Positions 58,750 through 64,000 of a stretch of DNA of 64,000 bases are shown here, piece after piece; position 1 is the first letter of the stretch, and every line of letters begins with the position of its first letter. Source of the DNA: Rhizophagus irregularis (Eukaryota > Glomeromycota > Glomeromycetes > Glomerales > Glomeraceae). The notes below the pieces were generated by a model. It had not been told where the DNA came from and did no database searches. It saw only the letters and a program-made list of their open reading frames with translations. The stretch spans positions 1,116,001 to 1,180,000 of the forward strand of contig NC_089445.1 in NCBI RefSeq assembly GCF_026210795.1, written 5' to 3'. Made by a program: the position numbers and the translations under genes.

Positions 58750-59805
58750 AAGCTACATAAATGAAATTATATTTATTTGAAAGAGAAAATTGAGGTTTAT
58801 CTAATAAGCCTAAAATCAAATGAATTGAATTACTGGATTATAAATAATTACGTCCAATATATTTATTTTTAATTTTTAAATTTGATTTAAATTTAATCGT
58901 TAATTTCACCTCATCCAGTGATCCAATTTTCCTAATCTTTAATTCCTACAATAGAGCAAATTCTCAGCTTTCAAATTAATATAAAATGATGATATTAGCA
59001 TATCTCCAGGAATAATAATGCATGATTTTATCACTTGCATAAAGTCTGATCTGAAAATTTTATTTTTTACCAAAAAATGCTTTCATAAGAGAATCCCAAA
59101 TTCTTTTACTTTATTTAAAAGATTTTATTTGCCATTTAAGGATTTTAGTAGAATAAATCTAATAAAATAATTTTAAAAGATAAAAAACAAATATATAATT
59201 AGTTATTTTTTTTAAAAAAAATATCTTATTATTTATTTTACAACTATTTTACATTATAATTATTTTTTATTTGTATGTATTTTTTACAAAGAAAAAACAA
59301 TAAATTAAAGCTAAAAATTATGAAAAAATATGTCTTTTCTATATATATAAAATATTAAGTTTTTTCTTTTACTTATCATTTAAAAATAACTGCTATATAT
59401 GCTTATAAACTTTTTTGTCATATTTAATAAAAGTGAATAGAAAAATGATGGAAAAGTGATGAGCAGTGATGGGAAAAAAGAAGTGGTTATTACCATTATT
59501 TTTAAATATTAATTAAAAAATTTTTTTTTATTTTTTATTAAATCTAAGTTATATTACATATTTAATTTAAATTAAAAATCTTAATTTAGACTAATTCCAA
59601 AAATTGGCATATATGCTTTTTGAATAATAATAAAAGGATGCAATTAATAATTATTATATATATAATCCAACTATATATGATTTATTAATTATACAATTCT
59701 TATTTTAATAAAATAAATATAAAATTACAATAATATAAATAATATACAAATTTTTTAATAATATATCAAATTCTTCTAATATATCTAACAAAAAAAGTTC
59801 AGATA
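58750..59805. other. Gene-free AT-rich region
   Basis: 58780-58950 contains a degenerate palindromic module ('GAATTGAATTACTGGAT' ... 'ATCCAGTGATCCAATTTT') similar to that at 56575 on the other side of the Tc1 element. Beyond that I see only A/T-rich sequence. Confidence 0.45.
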
Positions 59806-59807
59806 TA

Positions 59808-60003
59808 CAGTTAGCCCCCTTTATAGTCACACCCTTTAGGACTGAAAAAAAAGGGTGTGATTATAAAAAAAGTCATTTGTTATGACTATAGAGGAGGTTT
59901 TTCTAATATATTTATTAGTATATTAGGCCAAAATATGGTGTGCTTATAAAGGGGAATTTTATATATTGTGATTATACAGGGTGACTATATAGGAGGTCGA
60001 TTG
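59808..60003. mobile_element. 196-bp pogo/Tigger-like MITE
   Basis: Starts 'CAGTTAGCCCCCTTTATAG' after TA and ends, read inverted, 'CAATCGACCTCCTATATAG', followed by TA. Related to the element at 44112 ('CACACCCTTTAGGACT' against 'CACACCCCTTGGGACT'). Confidence 0.82.
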
Positions 60004-60004
60004 T

Positions 60005-61980
60005 ATAATCTAAAATATGATATTTAAATTTTGATTGATTAATTTTATATAATATTTAATTTTGAAAAAATAAAATATTTATAAAAAATTTAAAGATTTT
60101 AATATTTAAATATTTATAATCAATAGAAATAATTAAATTTTAAATAGTTTTATTATATTTTTACATTATATTTATTTATAAAGCCAAGTAAATAAAATTG
60201 TTTGTTTTTCATGACTGGACGGATCATGTAAATGTTACAAAAAAATAAAAAATTTATTTTATTTAATCATGTGATTTTAGTTTTGACCAATCATAATCAT
60301 AAAAAAATAATTTTTTTTTCACCTTGTGACCTAGATAAAAAATTTATAAATTATAATCATCTTCTAGGAATTAGCTAAATTTTTTTTGAAAAATAAATTT
60401 TTTTTCTGGGTAACTGGATCAAATTTAGCAATTTTTTTTTCATAAGAAACAAATAATTTTATTTCTTTAGCTTAAAATAAAAAAAAAATTTTTTTTTTGT
60501 TTTTAAAATTCTTTGTATATAAACTGATAAATAAAGTAATATATACCTAACTAAAAATAACAAGTTTATATTATTTATACAAAAAATGGCAAAATATATA
60601 AAATTAATATATATAAATTTGTTATAAAAATTTAAAAAAATATAAAATATTAATATTTATTATTTATAATATATATGATAAAAATAATAAAAAGAAATAA
60701 ATAATAAAAAAATATAGTATTTACATAATATAAGTTTCCAAAGTTTTAAAAAATAAAATATATAAAAAAATAAAAAACAGGTAAATTAATATTTAATGTA
60801 AAAAAAAAAATATTTATTTATATCATATTAAATATATACAACTATATTATGAATTATATGCTTAAATTGTTTTATTTAAAAATTATTATATTAGATCTAA
60901 GATGATCTCAAACATCATATATATAATTTATAATTGATTTACATGAATTTAGCACTTTTTGTTCTCACTAAAATAGATCTAATTTGCTAAAAATTAAAAA
61001 TAATAATTAATAAAAATAATAAATTAAATATAAATAATTATTGTTGCGAAACTAATCAGACAATTTTTGACCTGCATTATTATGCTTAATTTTGGCCAAA
61101 ATTATACTTGATTTTAGCCAAAATATAATCCAAGCCTTGAAATTAATATTTTTAAAAATATTATCTATAAAAGTTGAAAAAAAAGGATAAGTTAAATTTA
61201 AAAAAAAGTACCAATTTGCTCAAATATAAAATATGACTTTGTAAAAACAACACAATTTACTAAAACCTATAATTATAACTATTAATTAATTTTCAATTAA
61301 TTTGCTCTATCTAAAATTATGAGTTTAACTTAATTTTGATTGAATTTGCTAAAACTTAAATGTGAGTTATATATGTAATGTCTGGAATCCTGGTCTAAGT
61401 ATATAATTGTAAATTATAAGATTCAAAAGAAATATAATTCCTTATTTTTTTTATAGTAAAATAAATATAATTTAAGAGCTTAGTATATATAATAATGAAT
61501 TATTAGTTTAATATTGTCATTCACATTTACCATTTATAAATAAACAAGATAATCTATTCTCATAAATATTCTCAATAAAGCATTAATATATTTTGCTTGT
61601 TTTTAACTTAACTTTATTTTTCAAATTTCAAAAATTTCAATTTCAAAAATTTTAATACTTATAAATTCTATTTACAAACTTCTCCTATTTTATTATTTTA
61701 TAAATTACTTTGTGCTTTTTATTATAAAAAAAGGCTAAACAATCAAAAGTTTATATTTAACAATAAATTTATTTAACATTAATTTTTATTAAGTAAAATT
61801 GCTGTTGAAAATTATTTAATTTTTACTTATATTTATAGTTTCTGGTATTTTACAAAAATATTCTGAAAATAATATAAAAAATAGGCAATTTCTATTTATA
61901 CACGAGGTGTTTAAACACGGGTTATATTAGTAGATTAAAAACGGCATTCAAAATCTTCTTTAATGCCTTAAATAAACTTG
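60005..61980. other. Gene-free AT-rich region
   Basis: Low-complexity A/T sequence. 61065-61130 has 'TTTTGGCCAAAATTAT' and 'TTTTAGCCAAAATATA', related to the subterminal parts of the Tigger-like elements. No gene is seen. Confidence 0.4.
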
Positions 61981-61981
61981 C

Positions 61982-62430
61982 ACAGGTCGAAAAGTGAAAA
62001 ATCAGGCACCAATCGGTCACCAATCAGGTAGCTGATTGGTGACTGATTGGTGACTGATTGGCATTTTTGCCAAATACCGTTACCAATCAGGCAGTTCACT
62101 AACTTTTGATCCAGTGATCAGAAAAGGATGAAATATAGCTCATTGGAATCGTCTCAACAAGACGAATCTAATGGTAGTAAAATCGCATTTCTAGGATTAA
62201 TACTTGATGAGAAATTAAGTAAAATATAAAAATAAAATGTATCATTTATATTTTATTTAATTTTTTATTAACTATTAATCCTAGAGATGCGATTTTACTA
62301 CCATTAGATTTGTCTTGTTGAGACGATTCCAATGAGCTATATTTCATTCTTTTCTAATAACTGGATCAAAAGTTAGCAAACTGCCTGATTGGTGACTGAT
62401 TGATGCCTGATTTTTCACTTTTCGACCTGT
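61982..62430. mobile_element. Fold-back element, copy 2 (complete, 449 bp)
   Basis: Both ends are 'ACAGGTCGAAAAGTGAAAAA' followed by 'TCAGGCA' (right as inverse; one difference just inside, CACCAATC against TCAATC). The two arms pair almost to the centre near 62245; each carries 'GATCCAGTGATCAG' or equivalent and the module 'GGAATCGTCTCAACAAGACG'. The left arm has four 'CACCAATC'-type repeats, the right arm fewer. Confidence 0.88.
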
Positions 62431-62441
62431 ATTGCAAATAA

Positions 62442-62683
62442 GGTTGCTTGTCTAAACCTCCTCAAAATCCTACGATTAGTTTCATCAAAATTTTACTATA
62501 GATTTATTATAGTTTTGGCAGAGTTTCGGCAGTTTCGGCATTTATAATAAGTTTCGGCAGTTTCGCCTTTCTCCAAAGTTTCGCCAGTTTTTTAATATAA
62601 CTTTAATATAGTTTCGGCAGAATTTCGCTTTTTGGCAAAACGCCATCTTGCCTAAACCCCTAGGTTTCGGCAAGCAACCTTAG
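62442..62683. mobile_element. AAGGTTGCTTG MITE, copy 2
   Basis: Near identical to 54211-54452, same orientation, inserted 11 bp from the end of the fold-back element. Flanks 'TTGCAAAT' and 'TTGCAGAG' are only partly alike, so the target duplication is decayed or uncertain. Confidence 0.85.
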
Positions 62684-63103
62684 TTGCAGAGCAGGTGAAA
62701 ATACATATATTTATCTGTAATATAATAAGAATAAAAAGTAAAAGAGTATAATGTCAGTAGCATTCAATTTCAAATTAAAAAAACAAAAAATTAGTCTATT
62801 AAAAATTATATTTATATGACCTGCGTACAAACATCCTATGTAAATTTAGAAATTTTCTAAAAAATAATATGAATAAAAAATAATATGAAAAATAAAAAAA
62901 TAATAATATAAAAAATAATATAAAAAATAATATAAAAAATAATCTTTTCGCATTCGTCTAAAACTCCTAAATATTCCAATCTGTAGTCTTTCGCTCGAAG
63001 TAATTATGTATTACTCTATTGTTTATGTTCATTATATTTAAAGCTTTAGATTGTTAGTAAAAAAAGAACTGATTTACAATTTATATGACTTACACGTTAT
63101 ATA

Positions 63104-63269
63104 CAGTGTTGTACATGGGACATGTCCCACCAAAATTTTAGTGTCCCGTCCATGTCCCATCTACGTCCCGTCCAAAAATTGTCTAAGTTTACAATTTGTC
63201 TTATCAAGATAACACCTAATAGGCCATAATTAATATTTAAGATCACGTGATTTTAATGTCCCAACACTG
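63104..63269. mobile_element. Possible hAT-type MITE (CAGTGTTG ends)
   Basis: 'CAGTGTTG' left and 'CAACACTG' right, with 'GGGACATG' and 'GTCCC' words inside. No clear 8-bp target duplication, so this is tentative. Confidence 0.4.
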
Positions 63270-63525
63270 GTCAGAATAGTCCATTTCGGCAAAATTTTAA
63301 ATTGCCGAATGTTGGACGAAATTTGGTCTGACCTTAGCCGATCAGTACCAAAAAAATTGGCAACTAATTTTATGGACGATTTGCACCGTAACACCTGCCA
63401 ATTGTCAACAAATCGATCAGTAGAAATTGGCAACAAATCGGTAAAATCAAATTGATGATTGTTAATAAACCTAATAATTATTATTACCGATTTTTGTACA
63501 TTTAGCTGATTCTAATTTTATAATA

Positions 63526-63592
63526 ATTTATTAATTAAATTTTATTAATTAAATTTTATTAATTAAATTTTATTAATTAAATTTTATTAATT
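63526..63592. repeat. 15-bp tandem repeat
   Basis: More than four copies of 'TTTATTAATTAAATT', nearly perfect. Confidence 0.92.
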
Positions 63593-64000
63593 CATTTTAT
63601 TAAAAATTACATATTAAATTAATATATAGCTATCTATCATCTATCTATATACACCATCCACCGTCCACCATCCATCATCCATTCATCATCCTCACTTAAC
63701 CTGATAAAAGTCTGAAAAAAACCTACCAGAAAAGGAGGAAACAGTTAGTAATTCATTTTTTATAATAAAAAAAATGAAGTTTCAAAAATATTTCGAAACT
63801 TACCCACCCATCCGATAAAATCTGAAGGAGAGAGAATCTACAAAAAAATTAAAAAAACGGTTAGCAAACTGAGTCTCACCAGTCTAATGATGACAAATCA
63901 GCCCCAATCATATGCTAATAGCCTTTCCTATTAGGCTCTGATAGAATGCCGATTTGTGAATATTGGATCTTGTTGTTAAGTGCCGATTGCAGTTAATTAA
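63593..64000. other. Window end, no supported gene
   Basis: 63640-63690 holds degenerate 'CATC'/'CACC' repeats. The last 120 bases are less AT-biased but carry no motif I recognise. Confidence 0.35.

Noticed and set aside
1-64000. tRNA, rRNA or other structured RNA genes
   Set aside because: I looked for cloverleaf-like segments with A and B boxes and saw none convincing. A covariance search would be needed to exclude them.

Overview
The window looks like nuclear DNA of an arbuscular mycorrhizal fungus, most likely a Rhizophagus-type Glomeromycotina species. This is inferred from very AT-rich sequence, many short GT-AG introns, and gene families expanded in those fungi: a MATA-type HMG-box protein, an F-box/LRR protein, a BTB-TLDc relative, relics of protein kinases, and membrane proteins I know only from such genomes. 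No database was searched. Exon borders were found by reading splice sites and checking that the reading phase closes.

The left half (about 1-43 kb) holds the genes. In order they are: an HMG-box regulator (1405-2118, -); a three-exon membrane protein (4619-5902, -) divergent from a two-exon multi-pass membrane protein (6098-7197, +); a decayed second copy of the first (9487-10610, -) carrying a transposon-like insertion in its intron; an APH-1-like gamma-secretase subunit (11271-12584, +, 7 exons); a fused lysine-ketoglutarate reductase/saccharopine dehydrogenase (12779-17469, -, 21 exons, 947 aa); a mitochondrial-type CGFS glutaredoxin (18576-19567, +, 6 exons); a broken BTB-TLDc gene (19815-21446, -); two tandem GIY-YIG plus five-zinc-knuckle genes (22305-22862 and 24441-24977, -); two apparently intact hAT transposons in convergent inverted orientation (25547-27843 and 27987-30361); a small Gln/Asn-rich protein with an internal repeat (32215-32913, +); kinase relics (34.2-37.0 kb); an F-box protein (38516-40150, +); and an acetyl-CoA transporter of the SLC33A1 family (40430-42977, -, 11 exons).

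The right third (about 43-64 kb) has no gene I can support. It is a TE graveyard: pogo/Tigger-like elements with TA target duplications and variable numbers of ~145-bp palindromic modules, a fold-back element sharing that module, two MITE families with 9-10-bp target duplications, and a dead Tc1 element with two further insertions nested in it. CpG looks scarce between repeats there.

The most notable points are: one palindromic module shared by elements with unrelated termini; a tail-to-tail hAT pair whose 8-bp target duplication is split between the two copies; the paired GIY-YIG/zinc-knuckle genes; and an APH-1 homologue and a fused LKR/SDH in a fungal-looking locus.
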